Source of the DNA: Desulfobacterales bacterium
GTDB taxonomy: Bacteria > Desulfobacterota > Desulfobacteria > Desulfobacterales > JAFDCJ01
NCBI GenBank assembly: GCA_020345785.1
Contig: CP070771.1
Coordinates: forward strand, 2,719,979 to 2,746,052
Reading direction: 5' to 3'
Length of the DNA: 26,074 nucleotides
Shown: in pieces, positions 15,140-22,484 of the stretch
Layout: each line of letters begins with the position of its first letter
How positions within the stretch are numbered: the stretch's first letter is position 1
Made by a program: the position numbers and the translations under genes
Notes under the pieces: generated by a model
Seen by the model: only the letters and a program-made list of their open reading frames with translations
The model's database searches: none
Told to the model about the DNA's origin: nothing

Positions 15140-15228
15140 ATATTTAAGGATTTCTATCTGTTTCATAGGGGTTTTAAAACGACAGAATTCCACAAATATT
15201 CATTTTTCAATCTTCAATCTTCAATATT
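15126..15228. repeat. Palindromic repeat in the spacer after mvhD
   Basis: A left arm of GATTGAAAATTGAATATT (from 15128) and a right arm of TTTTTCAATCTTCAATCTTC (from 15203) face each other, with GACAGAATTC (15181-15190) between. Sequence and layout match the repeat ahead of mvhD. The left arm contains the last codons and the TGA stop (15137-15139) of mvhD. Confidence 0.6.
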
Positions 15229-15241
15229 ACAAGGTTTCCTG

Positions 15242-16390
15242 ATGGACAAGACCAGGCTTCTTACCCAAAAGCAGATTGACTACTGTATGGAATGCGGCTT
15301 GTGTACCGGCAGCTGCCCCATCAGCCGCGAACTGTCCACGTTTTCACCGCGGCAGATCATCAAACGGGCCGTACTGGATCCGAATGGAGGTCTTGTTCAC
15401 AGTCGCGAAATCTGGGCCTGCCTGGGCTGTGCCAGTTGCAGCGGACGCTGTCCGGCGGAGATTGATTTCCCGGAATTCATCAGTTCTCATCGGCAGCGCG
15501 CCCGCCGGGCGGGAAACTTACCCCAAGAAAGCCATCACGGCATCCTGCAGGCCATCGCCGGTTTGCAAACCCGGGACCTAAAGCAGCAGCGGACCGGTTG
15601 GGCTAAAGAGGCCGGGACATTTCGAAACACCGGGGAATATTTTTATTTCGTGGGCTGTCTGCCTTTTTTTGAGGTGACCTTCCGCTATCTAAATCTGTCT
15701 CCGCTGGACTCCGCCCGCAGCATGCTCACGCTGCTCAATAAAATGGGGATCGAACCGGTCATCAGCGACCATGAACGCTGTTGCGGTCACGATGCTTTGT
15801 GGTGTGGTGATCACAGCACCTTCCGCAAACTCGCCAAATGGAATCTCGAAGTGATAAAAGCCTGCGGTGCCAAAACCGTGCTTTTCAGTTGCCCGGAGGG
15901 CTATGTCACCTTTAAAAATTATTATCCGAAGTATTTTGGCGCACTGCCCTTTGAAGTGCTTCACATGACGGAGTTCCTGGCACGCGAACTGCCCAAAACC
16001 GGCCTGACCTTTCGGGCACCTTCTGCCGAAGCGGTCACCTATCATGATCCATGTCGGCTGGGACGTCTGGCTGGGATATACGAAGCACCCCGACAGCTGT
16101 TGGGAATGCTCCCTGAAATTAGGCTGGTAGAAATGGAGCGCAATCGTGAAAATGCGCTTTGTTGCGGGACCAGCGCCTGGATGGAGTGCTCCGGCTATTC
16201 AAAGGCAATTCAAACCGAACGGATGCAGGAAGCCATCCAAACCGGGGCAAAAACCCTGGTCACGGCCTGCCCCAAGTGCCAGATCCATTTTACCTGCGCC
16301 CAGAGTGATAGGGATATAAACCTTAAGGTGATTGATCTTTACACTTATTTAAAGGTAAGATTGAGCGAAACTGAAACAACTTTTGGATGA
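15242..16390 (+). CDS. HdrD-like iron-sulfur protein (HdrC-HdrB fusion type)
   Basis: The 382-residue soluble protein begins with two ferredoxin clusters, C15-C18-C21-C25-P and C60-C63-C66-C70-P, then has two CCG-type domains. Domain 1 has C139, C180-C181 and C217 but reads SCPEGY where CxxC is expected, so its last ligand is missing. Domain 2 is complete: C271, C307-C308 and C343-x2-C346. The layout (FeS pair plus two CCG domains) is that of HdrD, and of HdrD-like subunits in bacterial electron-transfer complexes. It has no membrane segments, so it is not a GlpC/DsrK-type membrane anchor by itself. It is the last gene of the hdr operon, with AAGG about eight bases before the ATG, and probably gives the complex a second output site with one working noncubane cluster. 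Whether domain 1 still binds a cluster is uncertain. Confidence 0.85.
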   Translation: MDKTRLLTQKQIDYCMECGLCTGSCPISRELSTFSPRQIIKRAVLDPNGGLVHSREIWACLGCASCSGRCPAEIDFPEFISSHRQRARRAGNLPQESHHGILQAIAGLQTRDLKQQRTGWAKEAGTFRNTGEYFYFVGCLPFFEVTFRYLNLSPLDSARSMLTLLNKMGIEPVISDHERCCGHDALWCGDHSTFRKLAKWNLEVIKACGAKTVLFSCPEGYVTFKNYYPKYFGALPFEVLHMTEFLARELPKTGLTFRAPSAEAVTYHDPCRLGRLAGIYEAPRQLLGMLPEIRLVEMERNRENALCCGTSAWMECSGYSKAIQTERMQEAIQTGAKTLVTACPKCQIHFTCAQSDRDINLKVIDLYTYLKVRLSETETTFG

Positions 16391-16439
16391 TTTAAAAGAT
16401 AAGGTTTAATAAGCTATTATATTTATAGACTAATGGTTC

Positions 16440-16459
16440 CTAAATGTGACTACGTTTAG
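16440..16459 (+). terminator. Weak terminator candidate after the hdr operon
   Basis: CTAAATGT and ACGTTTAG form an 8-bp stem with one wobble and the loop GACT, followed by TTTCTT. It lies between two convergent operons, 50 bases after the last hdr-operon stop. The stem is AT-rich, so the call is weak. Confidence 0.3.
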
Positions 16460-16467
16460 TTTCTTCA

Positions 16468-18504
16468 TCACAGCTTCTGGATATTACATCTCATGGATTT
16501 GAGATTTGGAAACCCAGAGACCGGGTCAGGATTCTCTGTCCCCGTCAATTCGTTAGCGTTAGCCTCTTCCCAGCCTTGTGAAATATGTATTGTATCCGGT
16601 AGCATCTTGCGGGTAAGGCAAGCTTTTAGTCGAATTTTCCCAAATGGCGACCATACTTCAGCCATTTCACCTTCTGAAATATCATACTGATTCGCGGTTT
16701 TTGGATGGATTTCAAAAATGGGTTCGGGAAACATCTTTCTGAGTTTAGAAATATAGCGATATTGCCAGTGTGTGTAACAAAGAAGATTCCCGCCAGTCAT
16801 TAGAACGAGGGGGAATTCATCCCCATGTTCGATGGGCTTCGCCACGTTTTCCCTGACGGGTGAAGGATCAAATCCAAAATATTCAAGCTGTTCGGGATAG
16901 ATCTCAATCTTACCTGTCGCGGTGGTAAATCCATTTTGTTCATATTTCTTGTACCTGCGCTTTTCATATTGATAGATTCCACCTTTAGAGATGAGATCCC
17001 GATAGGTAAGGCCGAGCTCAAGAAGCAAGTAATCGATGCCTTCTTCACAGTTTTGCCAGGGGAAGTACTCGCCAAATCCCATATGATGGGCTAATTTCAC
17101 CCAGATCATTTGATCGGGTAGGCCGCAAACAGGTTCCACCACCTTTCTCCTTAAGGTGATATAGGGGAGGTTTTGATAAACATTCACCCGATGTTCGTCT
17201 CTCTCTAAAAATGTGCAGGCAGGAAGAACCAAATCGGCATATTGGCTGTCCGGAGATCGAACCACGTCGATCAACATGAGGAATTCCAGCTTTTGGAGTG
17301 CCTGGCGAGTTCGAATACTATTCGGCCATTCCAGGGTGGGATTTCCTCCAGCAATTATCATAGCTTTGATGGGATAGGGTCGTTCATCCAGAATCGCCTC
17401 AGCAAGACTGAGTGCATGGGCTTCCTTGCGTGCCTGACAGAAAAGAGGAAACTTTTCCGAACCTATTGGTGGTATCGAAGGTTCGGGCAAAGGCGCGGTC
17501 ATGTCATTCAGCCTGGGTCGGGGTGTAAAAAGGTCGCCACCGGGAACATCCAGGTTGCCTGTTATGGCCTTTAAAATAGCCAGAAGACGCATCGTCTGCA
17601 CCCCGAAATTCTGGTGCTCCAACCCGTTTCCGGTAAAAATTCCGGCGGGTTTGGTTCGGGCATAGGCGCGGGCGACTTGCCGAACCAGATCGGGGGAGAT
17701 TCCGGTCACGGCCCGTCCATTCTCGGGCGAAAAGCGGTCGGCATGTACAGTCTCAAAGAGATTATTAAAGCCGTTAACCCACTCGGCGGTAAATGCTTTA
17801 TCCCATAACTCCTCACGGAATATAACATGCAGCATATTCAAGATAAGAATTTCATCGCATCCAGGCCTAATCGGTAAGTGATTATCTGCCTTGGAAGCGG
17901 TTTCAGTCTTGCGGGGATCAATAACAACGAGCTTGCTGCCTCTTTTTTTGAGACGGCTAATTTCCCCGGGGGTGAAAGGTTCGTTGGAGATCAGGGGGTT
18001 TCCGCCCCAGATGATTAAATACCGAGTATTGGGAATATCCGGCTTGGTCAATCCTCCGATGGTAAGGGTTTCCGCAATGGTTCGGGATGCGTTGCACAGA
18101 GAACCGACTCCCATAAAGTTGGGCGTGCCATACACATTGGCAAAGCGCTTCATATAATACTTTATTTCCTGATGCCCGACGCCCTCACCATGATAAATAG
18201 CCAGACTTGCGGGACCATACTGATCTTTAAGCCGATTCAGTGTTTCCGCAGCAAAGTCCAGGGATCGGTTCCAGTCGACCGGAACAAATTTACCCTCTTT
18301 CTTAATCAGGGGAGCTGCGAGTCTTTTGGGATGATGGAAGAAATCGAGCGCCGCCCTGCCTTTGGCACAGAGCCAACCTTTGTTGTAAGGGTGTTCCTCG
18401 GCGCCTTTTATACTCACCGGTTGACCCGCTGAAACGCCAACCTCAAGCCCACAGCCATGATCGCACATCCGGCAGATGGTGGATATCGTCTCAGTCTTTT
18501 TCAT
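16468..18504 (-). CDS. Molybdopterin oxidoreductase (DMSO-reductase family), cytoplasmic
   Basis: The 678-residue protein has an N-terminal [4Fe-4S] motif C11-x2-C14-x3-C18-x27-C46 and the usual bis-MGD family blocks: WGGNPLISNEP, VVIDPRKTE, RPGCDEILILNMLH, AGGNPTLEWPNS, DVVRSPDSQYADLVLPACTFLERDE. The likely metal ligand is C137 (GSLCNASRT). In formate dehydrogenases Sec/Cys is followed by His; here it is Asn, which argues against formate oxidation. There is no Tat signal, so it acts in the cytoplasm. No dedicated FeS or membrane subunit is adjacent; its electron partner may be another protein of the same operon or the Hdr complex (inference). The start is ATG 18504, nine bases after the preceding stop; an in-frame TTG at 18513 is rejected. 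It is the last gene of its operon. The substrate cannot be told from sequence. Confidence 0.88.
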   Translation of the reverse strand: MKKTETISTICRMCDHGCGLEVGVSAGQPVSIKGAEEHPYNKGWLCAKGRAALDFFHHPKRLAAPLIKKEGKFVPVDWNRSLDFAAETLNRLKDQYGPASLAIYHGEGVGHQEIKYYMKRFANVYGTPNFMGVGSLCNASRTIAETLTIGGLTKPDIPNTRYLIIWGGNPLISNEPFTPGEISRLKKRGSKLVVIDPRKTETASKADNHLPIRPGCDEILILNMLHVIFREELWDKAFTAEWVNGFNNLFETVHADRFSPENGRAVTGISPDLVRQVARAYARTKPAGIFTGNGLEHQNFGVQTMRLLAILKAITGNLDVPGGDLFTPRPRLNDMTAPLPEPSIPPIGSEKFPLFCQARKEAHALSLAEAILDERPYPIKAMIIAGGNPTLEWPNSIRTRQALQKLEFLMLIDVVRSPDSQYADLVLPACTFLERDEHRVNVYQNLPYITLRRKVVEPVCGLPDQMIWVKLAHHMGFGEYFPWQNCEEGIDYLLLELGLTYRDLISKGGIYQYEKRRYKKYEQNGFTTATGKIEIYPEQLEYFGFDPSPVRENVAKPIEHGDEFPLVLMTGGNLLCYTHWQYRYISKLRKMFPEPIFEIHPKTANQYDISEGEMAEVWSPFGKIRLKACLTRKMLPDTIHISQGWEEANANELTGTENPDPVSGFPNLKSMRCNIQKL

Positions 18505-18513
18505 AACTACCAA

Positions 18514-19116
18514 TCAATTTTTCTTTGCACCTGAATTGCACTTTGCCTCGGCCAACGCTGCAAGAGCCATCTCTTTGGCATGGGGTGTAAAAAACCAATC
18601 ATCTATCACAGTGTTAAGCCATTTCATGTAGCTATCGCGTGGAATAGCAAATCGGGTATGATCAATGTCGACACCGGCCGGGGTAAATCGCCACAACTTA
18701 TCGGCATCTTTGACCAATTGATCATTGAGGGAAAGCGCTTCCTGTCTGGTATCGTGGCCGTCAATGATGGACAAAATTTCCAGGATTTTTTCTTGATCGT
18801 AATTGAGGAGTGTTAGAATTTTCTCCGCAATTTTTACTCCCTCTGTCTCGTGAATCCGTTGAGTCTTTTTATCTTTGGCCTTGGGCCCAAAGGCGTTTAA
18901 CTGCTTCTCCTCGGGTACCATCTTCCATCCCACATCATGCAAAATGATGGCCGGCAGGACGATCTCTTCGTCGGCCTTTGGGTAAAGGGCCAGTAAGCGG
19001 CGGGCAAATTCATAGGACAGGAATACATGGACATCGTTCTGACGCGTGTCCAGGTAAGGCGCGGCCTTTCTGTAAACCTCGTCGTAAACAGAATCGGGTT
19101 GAGTTTTTATTTCCAA
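18514..19116 (-). CDS. HD-domain metal-dependent phosphohydrolase
   Basis: The 200-residue soluble protein has the HD signature spread over the chain: H30, H60-D61 (IILHDVGW), H89 (IHETEG), H121-D122 (IDGHDTRQ) and D137 (VKDADKLWR). These are the ligands of HD enzymes that hydrolyse phosphate esters of nucleotides or related molecules. The start is TTG at 19116: GGAGG stands four bases upstream, an ATG in the same spot is out of frame, and the next in-frame ATG would remove the first HD residues. It lies nine bases upstream of the molybdopterin oxidoreductase start, so the two are co-transcribed. A link to nucleotide or cofactor turnover for the molybdoenzyme is only a guess. Confidence 0.82.
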   Translation of the reverse strand: MEIKTQPDSVYDEVYRKAAPYLDTRQNDVHVFLSYEFARRLLALYPKADEEIVLPAIILHDVGWKMVPEEKQLNAFGPKAKDKKTQRIHETEGVKIAEKILTLLNYDQEKILEILSIIDGHDTRQEALSLNDQLVKDADKLWRFTPAGVDIDHTRFAIPRDSYMKWLNTVIDDWFFTPHAKEMALAALAEAKCNSGAKKN

Positions 19117-19144
19117 ATATCCTCCATTTTCTCAAGGCAGGCAT

Positions 19145-19408
19145 TCATATTTTGCCAGGTGACCGCTTATATCTTTGTTCTTTGATATCTTCCGCATCCA
19201 GATATTTTTCCAGGGAAATCATTTCATTCTCGGCGATACACCTGATCTCGGTAACCTCTGCAACAGTTAATCCCATGCGCGCAGCAATTTCTCGGTCCGT
19301 TAACCCGCGGTGGGATGCTTGCGGCTCAAATCGCTGTTTGGCATTGGTTAATTTCAAAATATCGTCTTTGTATCGGTTATACAAATCCATATTTACAAAT
19401 CTCGGCAT
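19145..19408 (-). CDS. Small helix-turn-helix protein, unknown function
   Basis: This 87-residue protein starts at ATG 19408 behind AAGGAG with good spacing. Residues about 36-58 (LTDREIAARMGLTVAEVTEIRC) match the pattern of a resolvase or sigma-like helix-turn-helix, with the A-A-R-M-G-L turn. The flanks (MDLYNRYKDDILKLTNAKQ and a lysine/arginine-rich tail) have no recognised domain. It sits inside the operon, 28 bases before the HD gene and 36 after the QueG-like gene, so it is unlikely to be spurious. It may regulate the operon or be an accessory factor; I do not recognise the family. Confidence 0.7.
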   Translation of the reverse strand: MPRFVNMDLYNRYKDDILKLTNAKQRFEPQASHRGLTDREIAARMGLTVAEVTEIRCIAENEMISLEKYLDAEDIKEQRYKRSPGKI

Positions 19409-19444
19409 AGGAGGTCTCCTTTGGTCTATATCTTGAAACCACTT

Positions 19445-20284
19445 CTATCGCAGTCTTCGGCCACGCTGTTTAACCACCGGGCATCTTTTTAAACAATTGA
19501 AGCACTGAGCCGAAAGCTCGCTGGAATAGGCCGCACTTCTGACGGCCCGGGTAAAATGGCTTCCAAACAGAATCGCTTTTCGCCGCTCGGCGTCCGACTC
19601 ACTGACGGCTTCCAATAGCAGCTTTTGAAAGACGTCCATGGCCGTAGTCTGCGCCCTGGGGTAGCAGCAATCCTGACGATATTCCATCCAGTGGATTCTG
19701 CCTGCTTTAATTTCTCCGGAAATACAATCCGGACAAGAAGAAATGCAGGGCGTGGTCTTTTTTTTCTCCCACAAGCGAACGCAAGAGGAATGGGGGCAGA
19801 CAGGATCGGCAAGGGGGCCATCTTCCTCAAGCGGCATAGTTGTAATGACCGCGTTAAAATAAAGTAAGCCATACTGCTGGTTTAATATAACACCGCCGGC
19901 CATGGAGCGGCTGCCGAGACCTGCGCGTTCGGCACAGAGCTTCAAACTAATATACGGATAATGACCTGTGCGGTTTCCCGAAGGAATGGGTATGGCGTAA
20001 TATCCAAATTGATCTTCAACGAAGTACGACAACCGGCGAGCGGCGGCGGCCAACTGACTTCTACTATAACCGATGCTTCCCAACACCCTGTTGGTGCCCG
20101 CTCTCCAGGCACCGGCCGTGGGCTCATTGCCCCCCAGCACAATGACACTCAGGGCACCTTGCAAAATATCATCCGGTCTGTAACCGGAGGGCGCAAAACG
20201 GTTAATGGAATCAACTGCGGCGATCCCGACGACCCTGGCACCCAGGGACAAAGCTTTTTCGATGATTTGTGCTTTGGCATCCAT
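19445..20284 (-). CDS. QueG-like iron-sulfur protein (double [4Fe-4S])
   Basis: This 279-residue protein has the layout of epoxyqueuosine-reductase and reductive-dehalogenase-like proteins: an alpha/beta N-terminal part, then a Cys-rich half with C163, C168, C180-x3-C184-x2-C187, C206-C207 and a C-terminal C261-x2-C264-x3-C268-P. QueG itself is usually longer (about 350) with two regular ferredoxin motifs. Here the first cluster is irregular, so queuosine synthesis is doubtful and no queuosine gene is nearby. A role as an electron-transfer or cobamide-dependent reductase partner of the operon's flavoprotein is an inference. The start is ATG 20284, sharing its A with the upstream TGA (TGATG), with GGGAG eight bases before it; the in-frame TTG at 20290 is too close to that site. 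Confidence 0.75.
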   Translation of the reverse strand: MDAKAQIIEKALSLGARVVGIAAVDSINRFAPSGYRPDDILQGALSVIVLGGNEPTAGAWRAGTNRVLGSIGYSRSQLAAAARRLSYFVEDQFGYYAIPIPSGNRTGHYPYISLKLCAERAGLGSRSMAGGVILNQQYGLLYFNAVITTMPLEEDGPLADPVCPHSSCVRLWEKKKTTPCISSCPDCISGEIKAGRIHWMEYRQDCCYPRAQTTAMDVFQKLLLEAVSESDAERRKAILFGSHFTRAVRSAAYSSELSAQCFNCLKRCPVVKQRGRRLR

Positions 20285-21399
20285 CAGCAAATCTCCCGCT
20301 GCTCAGTCAACCTCGAACAGCTAACTTTGAGTGTCTCCGCATAAGCCGCCTTCAACGCTTTTGACAACGCCGCACCTCCTTTGGTTGCCTCCTGTTCCAG
20401 TTTTTTATTACAGGAATGCAGGTTTCTGATTGTTGGCAGGATAGATTTTAGTTCCTCGAGGTAAAATCCGCAGGCCTTCCCACCCTCTTTGATCGACCGC
20501 GCGACAGAATCTGCTGCCAAAATCCCGCTCTTAAGAGCCGCGCCAATTCCCTCAAAGGTTATTGGAAACAGCAGCCCAGCGGCATCGCCAATGAGTAGAA
20601 TGTTTCCTTGAGCCGGCGAGAAAGAGCCCGTGATCAGGGCTTCGTGGAGCCTTGGTATTAAGCAGCCGTCCTTCCAAAGGGCTTTGCTCTTGGTATTAAA
20701 ACCATATTTCGCTAGAATTTGAATGATCTCATTCCTGAGCTCTTTTATCCCACTGCCTTCAATCAGGAAGCAATCACCTTTGTGGTTAAGGCCGAAGCGA
20801 GGGCGGGAGCGATTTTTCGGAAAAAACCAGTGGAAGTAGTCCCTTTCCAAGTCCAGTGCTCCGTCGTAACATTCCCTCATCGGCACAGAGTATTTAACTT
20901 TGAGCAGGGGAAATAAGGATTTCCTGACCGCCGAAGCGCCACCATCAGCCCCGATGACAAACCTTGATTTAAGCTCCTGCGATCTTTTACCCTCCACCAG
21001 CGTAACGGTGCAGGCGCTCGCCTTTTGATTCACCTTAATTACCTTCGCCCCCTCCCATATTTCGACACCGTTTTCCTGCGCTATCTGAATCATCCAGAAA
21101 TCCAGATTTTTTCTCCAGGCCAGCGGTGTTTTACACAAAATACGTTGTGGTTGCGTCCCGGGCACATGCATCATATGGCCGGATAATTGACAGGGGTCAA
21201 CCAGAATCTCCGGCGGGATTGCTCCGAATTCCTGCTGAATAATGTCATGGGCCCATGGTCCCATCACCATCCCGGAACACACCTTATCGCGAGGCAGCTT
21301 TTTTCGCTCTAGTAGCAATGTTTTTAATCCGCCCCGGGCACATCTTTTGGCTGCGGCAGAACCACCGGGACCACCGCCAACCACGATGACATCATACAT
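20284..21399 (-). CDS. Geranylgeranyl-reductase-family FAD oxidoreductase
   Basis: The 371-residue flavoprotein has the Rossmann motif VVGGGPGGSAAA (7-18), the family's KVCSGMV block (about 39-45), VIGADGGASAVRK (about 165-177) and the FAD pyrophosphate motif ILLIGDAAGLLFPITFEGIGAAL (about 285-307; key part GDAAG...F.GIG). Members reduce isoprenoid double bonds in archaeal lipids, chlorophyll or quinones, or act on other hydrophobic substrates. It overlaps the next gene by one base, so the QueG-like iron-sulfur protein may be its electron donor (inference). ATG 21399 has AAGGG nine bases upstream. The C-terminal part (CNKKLEQEATKGG onwards) is helical and charged. Confidence 0.85.
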   Translation of the reverse strand: MYDVIVVGGGPGGSAAAKRCARGGLKTLLLERKKLPRDKVCSGMVMGPWAHDIIQQEFGAIPPEILVDPCQLSGHMMHVPGTQPQRILCKTPLAWRKNLDFWMIQIAQENGVEIWEGAKVIKVNQKASACTVTLVEGKRSQELKSRFVIGADGGASAVRKSLFPLLKVKYSVPMRECYDGALDLERDYFHWFFPKNRSRPRFGLNHKGDCFLIEGSGIKELRNEIIQILAKYGFNTKSKALWKDGCLIPRLHEALITGSFSPAQGNILLIGDAAGLLFPITFEGIGAALKSGILAADSVARSIKEGGKACGFYLEELKSILPTIRNLHSCNKKLEQEATKGGAALSKALKAAYAETLKVSCSRLTEQREIC

Positions 21400-21459
21400 A
21401 ATTAAGTGCCCTTAAAATCATGATAGTTTAATCCGGCCATCAAGCTGCCGAAAATTAAA

Positions 21460-22362
21460 TTAGCGGCCTTCAATTTCAGGCCTCGGTTCGATCAGGCTCA
21501 AAAAATCAAGGGCCGGAGGTGAAAGATCCGCTTCTTTGGGATAGACAATATCGGTTTGCACCAGGATAGGTCCTTCCTCGACATCGAAGGCTTTGAGAAG
21601 CCCCATCTTGGCCTCAAGCTCAACTTCGGGTTTGTAAAGAAACGAGATACCATGTCCTTTGATAATATACTCTTTGATAAACTCTACACTTCCTGCTTCC
21701 ACAAGCACGGAAGGTTTCACGTCATAAGAGTTCAGCATCGAAAGTATGGCATGCCTCGAGCCGGAGCCACTTTCCCGGATAATGATCGGCTCATATTTCA
21801 GGTCGCGGAGGGAGACGCTTTTTTTGTTTGCAAATCGGTGTTGGGGTGATACCACCAGACAAAACTCCTCGCGATTATAGGGTACGACCTTCAGTTTGCG
21901 TAAATCCGGCAACCTGCCTATAATCCCAAGATCGTATTTAAACGCCATCAGCCCGTCGGCAACCTCCTGGGAGCTGCCCACTTTCAACGAAACCCTGACC
22001 GCGGGGAACCGCGCTTGGAAGCGCGACAGCAGCTCCGGCATGAGGTGTCGCGCAAAGCTTCTGGTTGTGCCAATGGTAAGGGATCCCCGGTTCAGATCTC
22101 CCCAGCTTTTCAAGGCATGTTCCAGTTCCCCGACAATCAGAAAAATCCGTTCGGCATAGCCCAAAAGAGCCGCACCGGCATCAGTCAGCTCAAGCTCTTT
22201 GCTGTACTTTCTGAACAGTTGGATGTCATGATTCTTCTCAAAAGACTTAATCTGCATGGTAACTGCCGGCTGGGTAACATGAAGCGCCTCGGCAGCTTTG
22301 GTGATGCTTTTTTCTCTGGCGGCCAGGTAAAACGCTCTGAGTTGGTTCAGATTGATGTGCAT
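21460..22362 (-). CDS. LysR-family transcriptional regulator
   Basis: The 300-residue protein has the LysR helix-turn-helix at about 5-40 (LNQLRAFYLAAREKSITKAA, then EALHVTQPAVTMQIKSFE) and a periplasmic-binding-like effector domain (about 88-295: LTIGTTRSFARHLMPELL, DLGIIGRL, KGHGISFLYKPEVE). ATG 22362 places the helix-turn-helix at its normal distance from the N-terminus. The frame is open further upstream to a TTG, but that extension is hydrophobic, crosses the promoter and is rejected. The gene lies 60 bases before the geranylgeranyl-reductase gene and divergently from the COG1233-type gene, so it probably controls both directions. The effector is unknown. Confidence 0.88.
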   Translation of the reverse strand: MHINLNQLRAFYLAAREKSITKAAEALHVTQPAVTMQIKSFEKNHDIQLFRKYSKELELTDAGAALLGYAERIFLIVGELEHALKSWGDLNRGSLTIGTTRSFARHLMPELLSRFQARFPAVRVSLKVGSSQEVADGLMAFKYDLGIIGRLPDLRKLKVVPYNREEFCLVVSPQHRFANKKSVSLRDLKYEPIIIRESGSGSRHAILSMLNSYDVKPSVLVEAGSVEFIKEYIIKGHGISFLYKPEVELEAKMGLLKAFDVEEGPILVQTDIVYPKEADLSPPALDFLSLIEPRPEIEGR

Positions 22363-22381
22363 ATGCGGGACTCGGAGAAGG

Positions 22382-22398
22382 TATAAGAAAATCTTATA
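22382..22398 (-). promoter_or_regulatory. LysR-box (T-N11-A) candidate
   Basis: TATAAG-AAAAT-CTTATA is a perfect inverted repeat of 6 bp with a five-base spacer. It contains the T-N11-A core of LysR-type sites (TAAGAAAATCTTA). It overlaps the predicted start point of lysR transcription, 20 bases before the lysR start codon, which suits autorepression. Confidence 0.55.
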
Positions 22399-22401
22399 GG
22401 C

Positions 22402-22447
22402 ATATAAAATTAATTGGATTGACATGTCAATCAAAAAAAATTATCAA
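22402..22447. promoter_or_regulatory. Divergent promoters sharing one palindromic -35 core
   Basis: The perfect 16-bp palindrome GATTGACATGTCAATC (22417-22432) holds TTGACA on both strands, back to back. Rightwards, TTGACA (22419-22424), 17 bases, TATCAA (22442-22447) drives the COG1233-type gene. Leftwards, TTGACA (22425-22430), 17 bases, TTATAT (22402-22407) drives lysR. The palindrome could also be a regulator site. Polymerases could not occupy both at once. Confidence 0.6.
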
Positions 22448-22471
22448 AAGTTATTACAATTAATTCAAATT

Positions 22472-22484
22472 AATGATTCTCATT
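22472..22484 (+). promoter_or_regulatory. Possible Fur-like half-palindrome
   Basis: AATGA-TTC-TCATT is a perfect 5-3-5 inverted repeat 29 bases before the start codon, resembling a fragment of the iron-box consensus. It is short and the region is AT-rich, so the call is weak. Confidence 0.2.

Noticed and set aside
16468..18504. Formate dehydrogenase assignment for the molybdoenzyme
   Set aside because: The Sec/Cys-His pair needed for formate oxidation is Cys-Asn here, and no FdhB-type gene is adjacent.
19445..20284. True epoxyqueuosine reductase (queG)
   Set aside because: The protein is short, the first cluster motif is irregular, and no queuosine gene is nearby.
22363..22434. Hydrophobic N-terminal extension of the LysR protein
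   Set aside because: It begins with TTG, crosses the LysR box and promoter, and would displace the helix-turn-helix from its normal position.
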